NCBI RefSeq assembly: GCF_001677335.1 | Contig: NZ_LZYB01000001.1 | Coordinates: 558,001 to 622,000, forward strand | Reading direction: 5' to 3' | Length of the DNA stretch: 64,000 bases | Source of the DNA: Erythrobacter dokdonensis DSW-74 | Lineage (GTDB): Bacteria; Pseudomonadota; Alphaproteobacteria; Sphingomonadales; Sphingomonadaceae | Shown: piece by piece, positions 55,352-63,027 of the stretch | Numbering within the stretch: the stretch's first letter is position 1 | Layout: each line of letters starts with the position of its first letter | Made by a program: the position numbers and the translations under genes | The notes under the pieces: generated by a model | Database searches by the model: none | What the model saw: only the letters and a program-made list of their open reading frames with translations | What the model was told of the DNA's origin: nothing

Positions 55352-56556
55352 CCATTGACCTAGCCTCTGGCGAACCCATCATCCGCCTCGCCGCGAAGGG
55401 CGACGGCGTGACCGCGTCCGGACGCCATGTCGCGCTCGCCGTGCCGGGCGACATGGTGGATCAGGGCGGGGTGGTGATGCCCGGCGCGCACCACATCGCC
55501 CCTGCCTGTCGCCACTTCGCCGCGTGCGGCGGCTGCCAGTTGCAGCATGCCGATGACGCGGTGCTGGCCGATTTCGTTCGGGACCGGGTTGCCAACGCCG
55601 CCAAGGGGCAGGGGCTGGAGCCGCAGGAATTGCTACCCGTCCACCTTTCACCGCCCCACACGCGCCGGCGCGCAGGGTTGCACGGTTTGCGCACAGCAAA
55701 GGGTGCTGTGCTGGGCTATCGCGAGGGCGGTTCGCACCGGGTCGTCGATCTGGCCGAATGTCCTGTGCTTCATCCCGCGCTTTCCGGTCTTGTTGCGCCC
55801 TTGCGCCGCTTCGTGGCGGCCCATGGCCCCAAGGGCATGGTCGGCATCGACCTGACGCTTGCGGATCAGGGTGTCGAGGCGAACCTTTCGAACTTCCCGC
55901 TCGAAGGACTTGGGCCGACCGAGGCCGCGCTCGATTTCGCCCGCGAGCACGGGCTTGCCCGCCTTGCCATTGATCAGGGCTATGGTCCCGAGACTTTGTG
56001 GGAGCCAGAGCCGGTCACGGTGACGCTGGCGGGCGTGCCGGTGAGCCTGCCGCCAGGCGCCTTCCTGCAGGCGACGCAGGATGCGGAAGCCCGTATGGTC
56101 GCGGATGCCGCCGCATGGCTGGGCGATGCGCGGCTTTTGGCCGATCTCTTCGCTGGCCTTGGCACCTTCGCTTTTGCGCTGCGGCAGGGCCGCAAGGTGC
56201 TCGCGGTCGAAGCCGAGCGCGCGGCGCATCTGGCCTGCAAGACTGCAGGGGCGCAGGCGGGGGGGCAGGTGCTGGCACTACACCGCGACCTGTTTCGCTC
56301 CCCGCTCCAGCCCGGAGAACTCAATCGCTTCGACGCGGTGTTGCTCGATCCGCCCCGCGCCGGGGCGCGGGCCCAGGTGGCGGAGCTTGCGGCGAGTACG
56401 CTTTCGCAAGTGGTCTATGTCAGCTGCAACCCTTCAAGCTGGGCGCGTGATGCTGCGACGCTGATCGAGGCCGGGTTCCGCCTGACGAAACTTCGCCCGG
56501 TCGGCCAATTCCGCTGGTCCACCCATGTCGAGCTGGTCAGTCTGTTCGAGCGTTAG
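55348..56556 (+). CDS. Fe-S class I SAM-dependent RNA methyltransferase (RumA/TrmA family)
   Basis: A 402-aa RNA (uracil-5) methyltransferase. Iron-sulfur cysteines CRHFAACGGCQLQH (about 52-65) and CPVLHP (about 137). SAM domain: LADLFAGLGTFAFALRQGRK, FDAVLLDPPRAGARAQVAEL and VVYVSCNPSSWARDAATLIE with the catalytic Cys. It likely modifies 23S rRNA or tRNA; which uridine cannot be told. The start is GTG at 55348, overlapping nnr. Its TAG stop overlaps the TAA of the convergent XrtA hydrolase 1 within TTAG, so the run ends abruptly here. Confidence 0.92.
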   Translation: MTIDLASGEPIIRLAAKGDGVTASGRHVALAVPGDMVDQGGVVMPGAHHIAPACRHFAACGGCQLQHADDAVLADFVRDRVANAAKGQGLEPQELLPVHLSPPHTRRRAGLHGLRTAKGAVLGYREGGSHRVVDLAECPVLHPALSGLVAPLRRFVAAHGPKGMVGIDLTLADQGVEANLSNFPLEGLGPTEAALDFAREHGLARLAIDQGYGPETLWEPEPVTVTLAGVPVSLPPGAFLQATQDAEARMVADAAAWLGDARLLADLFAGLGTFAFALRQGRKVLAVEAERAAHLACKTAGAQAGGQVLALHRDLFRSPLQPGELNRFDAVLLDPPRAGARAQVAELAASTLSQVVYVSCNPSSWARDAATLIEAGFRLTKLRPVGQFRWSTHVELVSLFER

Positions 56557-57356
56557 GCGCGCAAGGCGGCGAGAATTTGCGCTTCGAGCCAGTCGGTATG
56601 TTCCGGTTCGACATAGGCATGGCCTGCGCCCGCGCAGCGGCGGATGCGCGGATCGCCACTTTCACCTATGGCCTCCCATGCGGTTTCGAACACCTGCGCG
56701 GTGCGGTCGGCCGCGGCAAGCAGGATGCGCACCTCGCCCGTGAAACGCGTGAGGCCTGTGCGCATTTCATTTGCAAGGCTGGAAGGGGCAGGGTCAGGAC
56801 CGACCGCGCGCGCCAGCCCGCGCGCCAGCTTGGTCAGGTCGACGCCGCCGCCCAGCAGGCGCGCGATCTCGCGCGGGTTCTTCAGCTTTTCCAGATAGCG
56901 CGCGCGGATCGCAGCCGGAGGCGGTGTGGGATCGCTGCTCTGATCGGGGGCTTGCTCTTCGATGGTCCACGGATTGGACAGCACTAGTCCGTCGCATCCG
57001 GCGCCGCCTGCCAGCATCAGCGCCGAGGCGGCATCACAATTGCCGAAAGCGACCACGCGGGTGATCTGAGGAGCGATGGCGCGGAAGGCCTCGATCGCGG
57101 CCGCGATGTCGCGCGCCGAATGGCGAAAACCGCGGTTCTCGCCCTCGCTGTCGCCCACACCGCGCCGATCGAAGCGGAACACCGGAAAGCCCGCGCGGGC
57201 AATCCGGGCCGCGAGCCGTGCCTGACCGGAAAAGGCTCCGGCGCGGATTTCATTGCCGCCGCTCACGATCAGGAGTCCGGTCGTCCCTGGCGCCGTGTCG
57301 AGCGTAGCTGCCAGCATCAAGGTGCCGCAGCCGAAGGATAGCGGGAGGCGGCTCAT
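56553..57356 (-). CDS. Exosortase A system-associated hydrolase 1
   Basis: A 267-aa alpha/beta hydrolase of the XrtA-linked hydrolase 1 family. The diagnostic segments are TGLLIVSGGNEIRAGAFSGQ, FRFDRRGVGDSEGEN and the elbow VVAFGNCDAASALML, in which Cys replaces the usual Ser; GAGHAYVEPEHTDW carries the His. These proteins occur only with the exosortase A/EPS locus and are thought to process acyl intermediates in polymer synthesis. Last gene of the minus-strand unit; start at 57356 overlaps hydrolase 2 (ATGA). Confidence 0.9.
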   Translation of the reverse strand: MSRLPLSFGCGTLMLAATLDTAPGTTGLLIVSGGNEIRAGAFSGQARLAARIARAGFPVFRFDRRGVGDSEGENRGFRHSARDIAAAIEAFRAIAPQITRVVAFGNCDAASALMLAGGAGCDGLVLSNPWTIEEQAPDQSSDPTPPPAAIRARYLEKLKNPREIARLLGGGVDLTKLARGLARAVGPDPAPSSLANEMRTGLTRFTGEVRILLAAADRTAQVFETAWEAIGESGDPRIRRCAGAGHAYVEPEHTDWLEAQILAALRA

Positions 57357-58027
57357 GCACCTGTTCCTGCGATGATGGCGGCCAGCGCGTCGGCCTGCGC
57401 GGCATCCTCGTCCGGCTCGGCGCGAAGCCACAGGCCGGGGCCGCCGAGCACCGATTGTGCGATCTCGCTGTGTCCATCAGCTTGCAAGGGTTCGGCGCAT
57501 TCCAGTTCGCGGATCAGCGCTGCACCAAGCGGCCAGCCGCCGAGCGTCAGGCCCTCGCTGCGGCCAAGCGTCAGCAAGGCCTCTGCCTTTTCCTCTCGGC
57601 CTGCTTCGCGTGCCGAGATGGTACGGGCGCGCAGCATGGCGCGCAGCAGCTTGGTGCCGGATTGCGAAGCATAGTGCCAGCCGGGCAGGTGTACCGGCGC
57701 AAGCAGCGCGCCCGCCCGAATGCCGAGCACATGGGTCGCGCCAAAGCGGTCGGCAGCGTCATTCATGGCCGCGCGCCAGCCCGCAAGGGTCTGGGACTCC
57801 AGCGGGGCGAGGCTGTCATTGCAGCCCGGCAGATCGGGCAGGAAGCTGTCGATGCCGGCCTTTTCGAGCCGCCGCATCACCTCGATGGTGAAACGCCGCA
57901 GCTTGTTGGCCTCGTCGAACCAGGCGGGCGATATGAGCACGCGCATGTCGCGGCCGCGATCAAAGGCAACCAGCAATTCCTCGCTTGAGTTGCCATCGGG
58001 ATCGGCAAGGGTCCAGGTCGAAATCAC
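57353..58027 (-). CDS. Exosortase A system-associated hydrolase 2
   Basis: A 224-aa alpha/beta-fold protein of the XrtA-linked hydrolase 2 family. VLISPAWFDEANKLRRFTIE, FLPDLPGCNDSLAPLESQTL, WRAAMNDAADRFGATHVLGI and APVHLPGWHYASQSGTKLLR match the family. The would-be nucleophile elbow reads GIRAGALL, without a Ser or Cys, so catalysis may use other residues or be lost. The start is GTG at 58027. It lies between the ACP gene (12 bp) and hydrolase 1 (overlap). Confidence 0.87.
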   Translation of the reverse strand: MISTWTLADPDGNSSEELLVAFDRGRDMRVLISPAWFDEANKLRRFTIEVMRRLEKAGIDSFLPDLPGCNDSLAPLESQTLAGWRAAMNDAADRFGATHVLGIRAGALLAPVHLPGWHYASQSGTKLLRAMLRARTISAREAGREEKAEALLTLGRSEGLTLGGWPLGAALIRELECAEPLQADGHSEIAQSVLGGPGLWLRAEPDEDAAQADALAAIIAGTGA

Positions 58028-58039
58028 GCGCGCCCGCTG

Positions 58040-58327
58040 TCAGGCGGTGCCGAGCTTGGCCTTGGCAAAGGCGAACAGCCCGCCATAGGTTTCGAGCATC
58101 TCGCCATCGACGTCGTCGTCCTCGATCACGATGCCGAACCTGTCTTCCATTTCGGTCAGCAGGCCAGCGACGGCCATCGAGTCCAGTTCGGGAAGGTGGC
58201 CGAACAATCCGGAGTCCGCTTCAAAAACCGCCGCCTGCTCGGCGGGAAGACCAAGCACATCGGCGATCAAGCCCTTGAGTTCGCGGTCGAGCGCGGCGTC
58301 GTTCTGGATGCTCGGAACGGTGTTCAT
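58040..58327 (-). CDS. Acyl carrier protein, XrtA-associated
   Basis: A 95-aa acidic acyl carrier protein. The phosphopantetheine attachment motif is LPELDSMAVAGLLTEMEDRF with the Ser in DSM, followed by IVIEDDDVDGEMLETYGGL. It is expected to present an acyl group made by the locus ligase to the GNAT or hydrolase partners. The ATG at 58327 is preferred over a TTG at 58339. It lies 81 bp downstream of the GNAT-family gene on the same strand. Confidence 0.9.
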   Translation of the reverse strand: MNTVPSIQNDAALDRELKGLIADVLGLPAEQAAVFEADSGLFGHLPELDSMAVAGLLTEMEDRFGIVIEDDDVDGEMLETYGGLFAFAKAKLGTA

Positions 58328-58408
58328 TGGATCGCCCAAATCCCTGTCATCGGCGGATGGTGGCGGGGCTTAGCCATGCCCGTCCGCAGGTGCAAGCGCC
58401 GCGACCAG

Positions 58409-59404
58409 TTAGGCGCGGCGTGACAGCAGCCGCCGCTTGGCAAGCGGCGCCCAGGCCCTGGGTTGGCCTGCGTCGAGACAATCGATGCGAAACCGCGGGC
58501 GTACCGCCTCCATCCAGTCGGCCTTGTAGCTCTGGTCGCCGGTGCCGAAGTCGACCAGCGTGACCCTGTCGATGTCGATAACGTGGGCGAACAACGCAGC
58601 GCTCAGGGTGGTTCCGGCCGAAAGCTGCTTGTGACTTTCGAGATGGGCGAGCTTGTGGATGTAAGCGACGCCGTTCTCGACCGTCCAGCATTGCGCCGCG
58701 ACCGCGAGCCCCCTGGCGCGGGCGATGCCCAGCCGCAAGCGCCCGCCGGCGCCCTCGCTTTGCGCAAAGGCGCGCAGCATTTCGGGCTGATCCTCGGGCG
58801 GTTTCCAGCTAGCCGCGTAGATTGCCTCGTACTCCGCCCAGACGTCCGGATCGAAGTGTGTCAGCACTTGCGTCTCGACGTTCTTGGCCTTGCGCTTGAA
58901 CGTGGTGCGCAAGCGGCCCGGACGACTGCCCCAGTACTCGGCAAAGCTGCGCCCGCCGACTTCCAGCACGTGGTTGGTGTCGCAGGCCTCGACGGCGACT
59001 TGCCATCCGGCCTGGCGGAAGGCGCGTTCCAGCCGCTCTGCCGATCCGTCCTCGCCGGGCACCGGTTCCAGCGTGACGCGGTGCCCACGGGTCTTCAGTT
59101 GCCGCGCGATGGCTTCAAGCAGCCGGTCGCCCGCTTCGCCGTCGGGCGCGAGCTGTCGCCAGGTGAAGCTGTACCAGTTACGCAGGGACGAAATTCGACC
59201 GTCCTGCTCTGTCAGGGCAAGCGCTGCGCAATCCTCTGCATCGCTTGCGATCGCGATCAGCGGGGTGAGCCCGGTCCCGGCGAGCAGCGCATACCATTCG
59301 GCGCGATCGAACGGGGCCGTGGCTGTGTGAGCAGACAGAGCTTGCAAGACGTTAACGCTATGGTGATACCGCGCTTCGATCACTGAAAGACTGCTCCGGT
59401 TCAT
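58409..59404 (-). CDS. GNAT-family N-acetyltransferase (FemAB/BioF2-like), XrtA locus
   Basis: A 331-aa acyltransferase with two GNAT-like halves. The C-terminal half shows KRKAKNVETQVLTHFDPD, YEAIYAASWKPPEDQPEML, AYIHKLAHLESHKQLSAGTT and LVDFGTGDQSYKADWM, as in the acetyltransf_6 family linked with exosortase A EPS loci. It is likely to transfer an acyl group from the nearby ACP. The ATG at 59404 has GAGGAG a few bases upstream; a GTG at 59383 behind CGGAGCAG is an alternative. Its ATG overlaps that of the divergent ligase gene in one CATG. Confidence 0.86.
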   Translation of the reverse strand: MNRSSLSVIEARYHHSVNVLQALSAHTATAPFDRAEWYALLAGTGLTPLIAIASDAEDCAALALTEQDGRISSLRNWYSFTWRQLAPDGEAGDRLLEAIARQLKTRGHRVTLEPVPGEDGSAERLERAFRQAGWQVAVEACDTNHVLEVGGRSFAEYWGSRPGRLRTTFKRKAKNVETQVLTHFDPDVWAEYEAIYAASWKPPEDQPEMLRAFAQSEGAGGRLRLGIARARGLAVAAQCWTVENGVAYIHKLAHLESHKQLSAGTTLSAALFAHVIDIDRVTLVDFGTGDQSYKADWMEAVRPRFRIDCLDAGQPRAWAPLAKRRLLSRRA

Positions 59405-60941
59405 GCTCTCCTCGCCCGATCCTGTCCCGCGTCCGCTTGACCACCTCGCCGAACTGGCGGTGGCCGAGGGATACGGAGAGGGCCGCGCGCTGGTGCTGCG
59501 GGACCGGACGCTTAACCACAATCAGTTAAGACAGCGTGTCGGACAGATGGCGATGTGGCTGCTGGACATGCTGCCCGAGCCCGGCGCACGGGTGGCAAGC
59601 TGGGCGGCCAAGGGCGAACTCAGCTGCCTCCTGCCGCTGGCGGCAGCGCGGGCCGGGCTGGTGCACGTGCCGATCAATCCCCTGCTCAAGCGCGCGCAGG
59701 TTGCGCATATTCTTGCCGACAGCGACGCAAGCCTGCTGATCGGAACGGGTTCGCGGCTCTCCAGTCTCGAACCGGGCGATCTGCCGGCTGGCTGCGGGGC
59801 GCTGGGCGAGGGCGAGGCTCTGCGGATGGCCGACCGGTTCGGCGCGCTGGGCCCATCGTGCATTGATCCGTCAGCACTGGCGGCGATCCTCTACACCTCC
59901 GGGTCGACCGGCAAGCCGAAGGGCGTGATGTTGAGCCATGCCAATATGTGGCTGGGCGCGGTCAGTGTGGCCCAATATCTCGGACTTGCCGACGACGATG
60001 TGACCCTGGCAGTGCTGCCGCTGTCTTTCGATTACGGGCAGAACCAACTGCTGAGCACATGGTATGCAGGCGGCTGCGTGGTGCCGCTTGACTTTCTGTT
60101 CCCCAAGGATGTTGCCAAGGCCTGTGCAAAACATGGTGTGACGACCCTCGCGGCGGTGCCCCCCTTGTGGGTGCAACTGACCGAGATCGACTGGCCTGAG
60201 GAGGCGCGCGCACCCTTGCGGCGGCTGACCAATAGCGGCGGGGCGCTGACGGTCGATCTGGTGCGCAAGCTCAGGGCTATGTTCCCGCAGGCGCGCCTTT
60301 TTCCGATGTACGGACTGACAGAGGCGTTCCGCTCGACCTACCTTGCTCCGGAACTGGTAGATTCGCATCCGACATCAATGGGTAAGGCGATACCCTTCGC
60401 AGAGATTCTCGTTGTCAATGAGGCCGGTGACGTTGCGGCGGACAACGAGGAAGGCGAGCTTGTCCATTGCGGACCGCTGGTAGCGCAGGGGTACTGGCAG
60501 GACCCGAAGCGCACCGCCGAGCGGTTCAGGCCCGCGCCTTCCGCTTCGGCCTATGGCGGAACAGCGGTATGGTCGGGCGACCGGGTGCGGCGCGATGCGG
60601 ATGGCCTGCTCTACTTTGCCGGGCGGCGCGATGCGATGATCAAGAGCGCGGGCAACCGCATCAGCCCGCAGGAGATCGAGGACACCGCCATCGCCACCGG
60701 ACTTGCGGCTGAAGCGGTGGCGCTCGGCGTGGCGGATGCACGCCTCGGTCAAGCGGTGCATCTGGTGGTTCGCGGTGATGCCGCAGGGCGCGAGGATTTG
60801 CCCCGGCTCCTCCAGCGCGAGCTTCCCAATTTCATGCAGCCGCAGCATATCCACTGGCGCGACGCCATGCCGCTGAACCCCAACGGCAAGATCGACCGCG
60901 CTGCCTTGCAGGCGCAGCTCAACAAGGAATTTGGCGAATGA
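59403..60941 (+). CDS. Acyl-CoA ligase (AMP-forming), exosortase A system-associated
   Basis: A 512-aa ANL-superfamily adenylating enzyme of the XrtA-linked group. The P-loop is ILYTSGSTGKPKGVMLSHAN; later motifs are FPMYGLTEAFRSTYLAPELV, VWSGDRVRRDADGLLYFAGR, RDAMIKSAGNRISPQEIEDT and the catalytic Lys in NPNGKIDRAAL. It probably loads an amino or fatty acid onto the ACP encoded divergently. No clear ribosome binding site precedes the ATG at 59403. Its stop overlaps the decarboxylase start (ATGA). Confidence 0.93.
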   Translation: MLSSPDPVPRPLDHLAELAVAEGYGEGRALVLRDRTLNHNQLRQRVGQMAMWLLDMLPEPGARVASWAAKGELSCLLPLAAARAGLVHVPINPLLKRAQVAHILADSDASLLIGTGSRLSSLEPGDLPAGCGALGEGEALRMADRFGALGPSCIDPSALAAILYTSGSTGKPKGVMLSHANMWLGAVSVAQYLGLADDDVTLAVLPLSFDYGQNQLLSTWYAGGCVVPLDFLFPKDVAKACAKHGVTTLAAVPPLWVQLTEIDWPEEARAPLRRLTNSGGALTVDLVRKLRAMFPQARLFPMYGLTEAFRSTYLAPELVDSHPTSMGKAIPFAEILVVNEAGDVAADNEEGELVHCGPLVAQGYWQDPKRTAERFRPAPSASAYGGTAVWSGDRVRRDADGLLYFAGRRDAMIKSAGNRISPQEIEDTAIATGLAAEAVALGVADARLGQAVHLVVRGDAAGREDLPRLLQRELPNFMQPQHIHWRDAMPLNPNGKIDRAALQAQLNKEFGE

Positions 60942-62164
60942 AGCCCGTCGGTCCGATCCCTGCCGGTTATGAGAGCATTGGCGGCGAACTTGCGATCGGC
61001 GGCAAGCGCGCCAGCGAGTTGGTGGCAGAGGCCGGGCGCACGCCGCTATTCGTCTATTCGCGCGCGCACCTTGATGTCCGCGTCGCGCAGTTGCGTGCAG
61101 CGCTGCCGGCGCGGGTGGGGATCAATTATGCGGTCAAGGCCAACCCCCATCTGGCGGTGATTGGGCATTTGGCGGGGCTGGTCGACGGGTTCGACATCGC
61201 CTCGTCGGGAGAATTGGGGTTTTGCGTAGCTGTAGGGATCGACCCTGCGCGGATCAGTTTTGCCGGGCCGGGCAAGCGTGATGACGAACTCGAGGCCGCG
61301 ATTGCAACAGGCGTGACGCTCAATTGCGAGAGCGAGGGCGAGGGACGCCGGGCCATTGCTATCGGTCAGCGTCTGGGCAGGGCACCGCGTATCGCTATCC
61401 GCGTCAATCCGAGCTTCGAGCTCAAGGGCTCGGGCATGAAAATGGGTGGCGGTGCCAAGCCTTTCGGTGTCGATGCCGACAAGGTGCCCGATCTCGCACG
61501 CTTCCTGATCGGCGAGGGGGCCGAGTGGCGGGGCTTGCACATCTTCACCGGAAGCCAGGCGCTGAGCACGGAAGCGATCATAGAAGCCCAGGCCAACGTC
61601 TTGGAACTGGCGGCAAATCTTACCGATGCGATCGGTCACGGATGCCCCAAGCTCAACATGGGCGGCGGTTTCGGCATCCCGTACTTCCCCGGAGACGAGC
61701 CGCTCGATCTGTCGCGCGTCGGCGCAGCGCTGGCCGAGCGGGTCGGTCATCTGCCTGCCTCACTGGCCAGCAGCGAACTGTGCCTTGAACTCGGCCGCTA
61801 TCTGGTGGGCGAGGCGGGAGTCTACCTGTGCCGTGTGATTGACCGCAAGGAAAGCCACGGGGTCGTCTATCTCGTCACCGACGGCGGGCTGCATCATCAA
61901 TTGGCCGCATCCGGCAATTTCGGCACCGTTGTCCGGCGCAATTATCCTTCCGCTATTGCAACACGTTACGAAGCAGAGCCGATAGAGGAGGTGAATATCG
62001 TCGGTTGCTTGTGCACACCGCTCGACCGACTCGCCGACAACGCGTTTATGCCACGCGCCGAGATCGGTGATCTTGTCGCCGTGTTCTGCGCCGGGGCCTA
62101 TGGAGCAAGCGCTAGCCCGGCCGCCTTTCTGGGGCACGGTCCGGCGGCAGAACTCCTGGTCTGA
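60938..62164 (+). CDS. PLP-dependent decarboxylase, exosortase A system-associated
   Basis: A 408-aa fold-III PLP decarboxylase related to diaminopimelate/ornithine decarboxylases and specific to the XrtA locus. The PLP Lys is in INYAVKANPHLAVIGHLAGL; GFDIASSGELGFCVAVGIDP, KLNMGGGFGIPYFPGDEPLD, ELGRYLVGEAGVYLCRVIDR and GCLCTPLDRLADNAFMPRAE complete the family pattern. It likely produces an amine building block for the acylated polymer or its precursor. It is coupled to the ligase gene; a 205-bp gap with a hairpin separates it from the export gene. Confidence 0.92.
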   Translation: MKPVGPIPAGYESIGGELAIGGKRASELVAEAGRTPLFVYSRAHLDVRVAQLRAALPARVGINYAVKANPHLAVIGHLAGLVDGFDIASSGELGFCVAVGIDPARISFAGPGKRDDELEAAIATGVTLNCESEGEGRRAIAIGQRLGRAPRIAIRVNPSFELKGSGMKMGGGAKPFGVDADKVPDLARFLIGEGAEWRGLHIFTGSQALSTEAIIEAQANVLELAANLTDAIGHGCPKLNMGGGFGIPYFPGDEPLDLSRVGAALAERVGHLPASLASSELCLELGRYLVGEAGVYLCRVIDRKESHGVVYLVTDGGLHHQLAASGNFGTVVRRNYPSAIATRYEAEPIEEVNIVGCLCTPLDRLADNAFMPRAEIGDLVAVFCAGAYGASASPAAFLGHGPAAELLV

Positions 62165-62297
62165 TCCGAAGCTCGCGAGGCTGGCGTTAACACCGCCCAA
62201 GCCACTGTCCCGTTCCGGGATGGGCGCTGAAATGTCGCTGTATAACTAACAATATGTTCACCATTTCGGGCGAGAAGCGACCGGCTTTCCGACGGTT

Positions 62298-62330
62298 GCG
62301 GATGGCAGGTCGCTCCTGCCGGTAATCCGC
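62298..62330 (+). promoter_or_regulatory. Structured leader hairpin upstream of the export gene
   Basis: GCGGATGGCAGG (62298-62309) pairs with CCTGCC (62315-62320) and ATCCGC (62325-62330), giving a 12-bp stem with a 5-base loop and a GGTA bulge on the 3' side. It ends 39 bp before the export-protein ATG, so it would sit in the 5' leader. An AT-rich stretch with TATAAC (62241-62246) upstream may be the promoter. There is no T-run, so termination is unlikely; a control element is inferred. Confidence 0.5.
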
Positions 62331-62369
62331 ACTCCGCCGGAGGTGCATGCTGGCCAAGGATCCTCGTCA

Positions 62370-63011
62370 ATGCCCTACTTTCCGCCTGTCGCCCGTTCAT
62401 CTGCCCTCTGTCTTGCGCTGGTAGCGCTCGCGGGCTGTGCGGCTGGCGGGAAGGAACTGCCGCCTGCCGATTATTCTGCCGCTCCGATCGCGCCAAGCGA
62501 GGAATACACCATCGGCCCGCTGGACGAGATCACGATCCATGTCTGGCGCAACCCGGAACTTTCGGCCGACAAGGTGCGCGTCCGCCCCGACGGGCGGCTC
62601 ACGATCCCGCTGGTGCAGGACATTCCGGCTGTGGGCAAGACCGCGACCGAGTTGCAGGACTACATTGCCGGAGAACTCGGAAAATATATCGAGCAGCCGA
62701 TCGTTTCGGTGATCGTGAACACGCCCGAGGGCAACTTTACCCAGCAGGTGCGGATTATCGGTGCGACACCGCAGCCGGCGTCGCTGCCCTACCGTGCCAA
62801 CATGACCGTGCTGGATGCGATGATTGCGGTCGGCGGCCTGGGCGAATTTGCTGCCGGCAACCGGGCCAAGCTGATCCGCCAGGACCGCGAGAGCGGGAAA
62901 CAGGTCGAGTACCGTCTGCGGCTGTCCGACCTCATCCGGCGTGGCGATGCCAGCGCCAACGTCATGCTGAGCCCGGGTGATACGATCATCATCCCGGAAA
63001 GCCGGTTCTGA
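62370..63011 (+). CDS. XrtA/PEP-CTERM system exopolysaccharide export lipoprotein
   Basis: A 213-aa outer-membrane lipoprotein of the Wza/Poly_export type. Lipobox LVALAGC (Cys near residue 21). The polysaccharide export domain shows EEYTIGPLDEITIHVWRNPE, KVRVRPDGRLTIPLVQDIPA, GKTATELQDYIAGELGKYIE and VIVNTPEGNFTQQVRIIGAT, then an SLBB-like segment LDAMIAVGGLGEFAAGNRAK ending DTIIIPESRF. It would form the exit channel for the polymer. The ATG at 62370 is used; a longer in-frame ATG lies at 62343. The chain-length gene follows 16 bp later. Confidence 0.93.
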   Translation: MPYFPPVARSSALCLALVALAGCAAGGKELPPADYSAAPIAPSEEYTIGPLDEITIHVWRNPELSADKVRVRPDGRLTIPLVQDIPAVGKTATELQDYIAGELGKYIEQPIVSVIVNTPEGNFTQQVRIIGATPQPASLPYRANMTVLDAMIAVGGLGEFAAGNRAKLIRQDRESGKQVEYRLRLSDLIRRGDASANVMLSPGDTIIIPESRF

Positions 63012-63027
63012 AGGAGCGCCCGCATTC

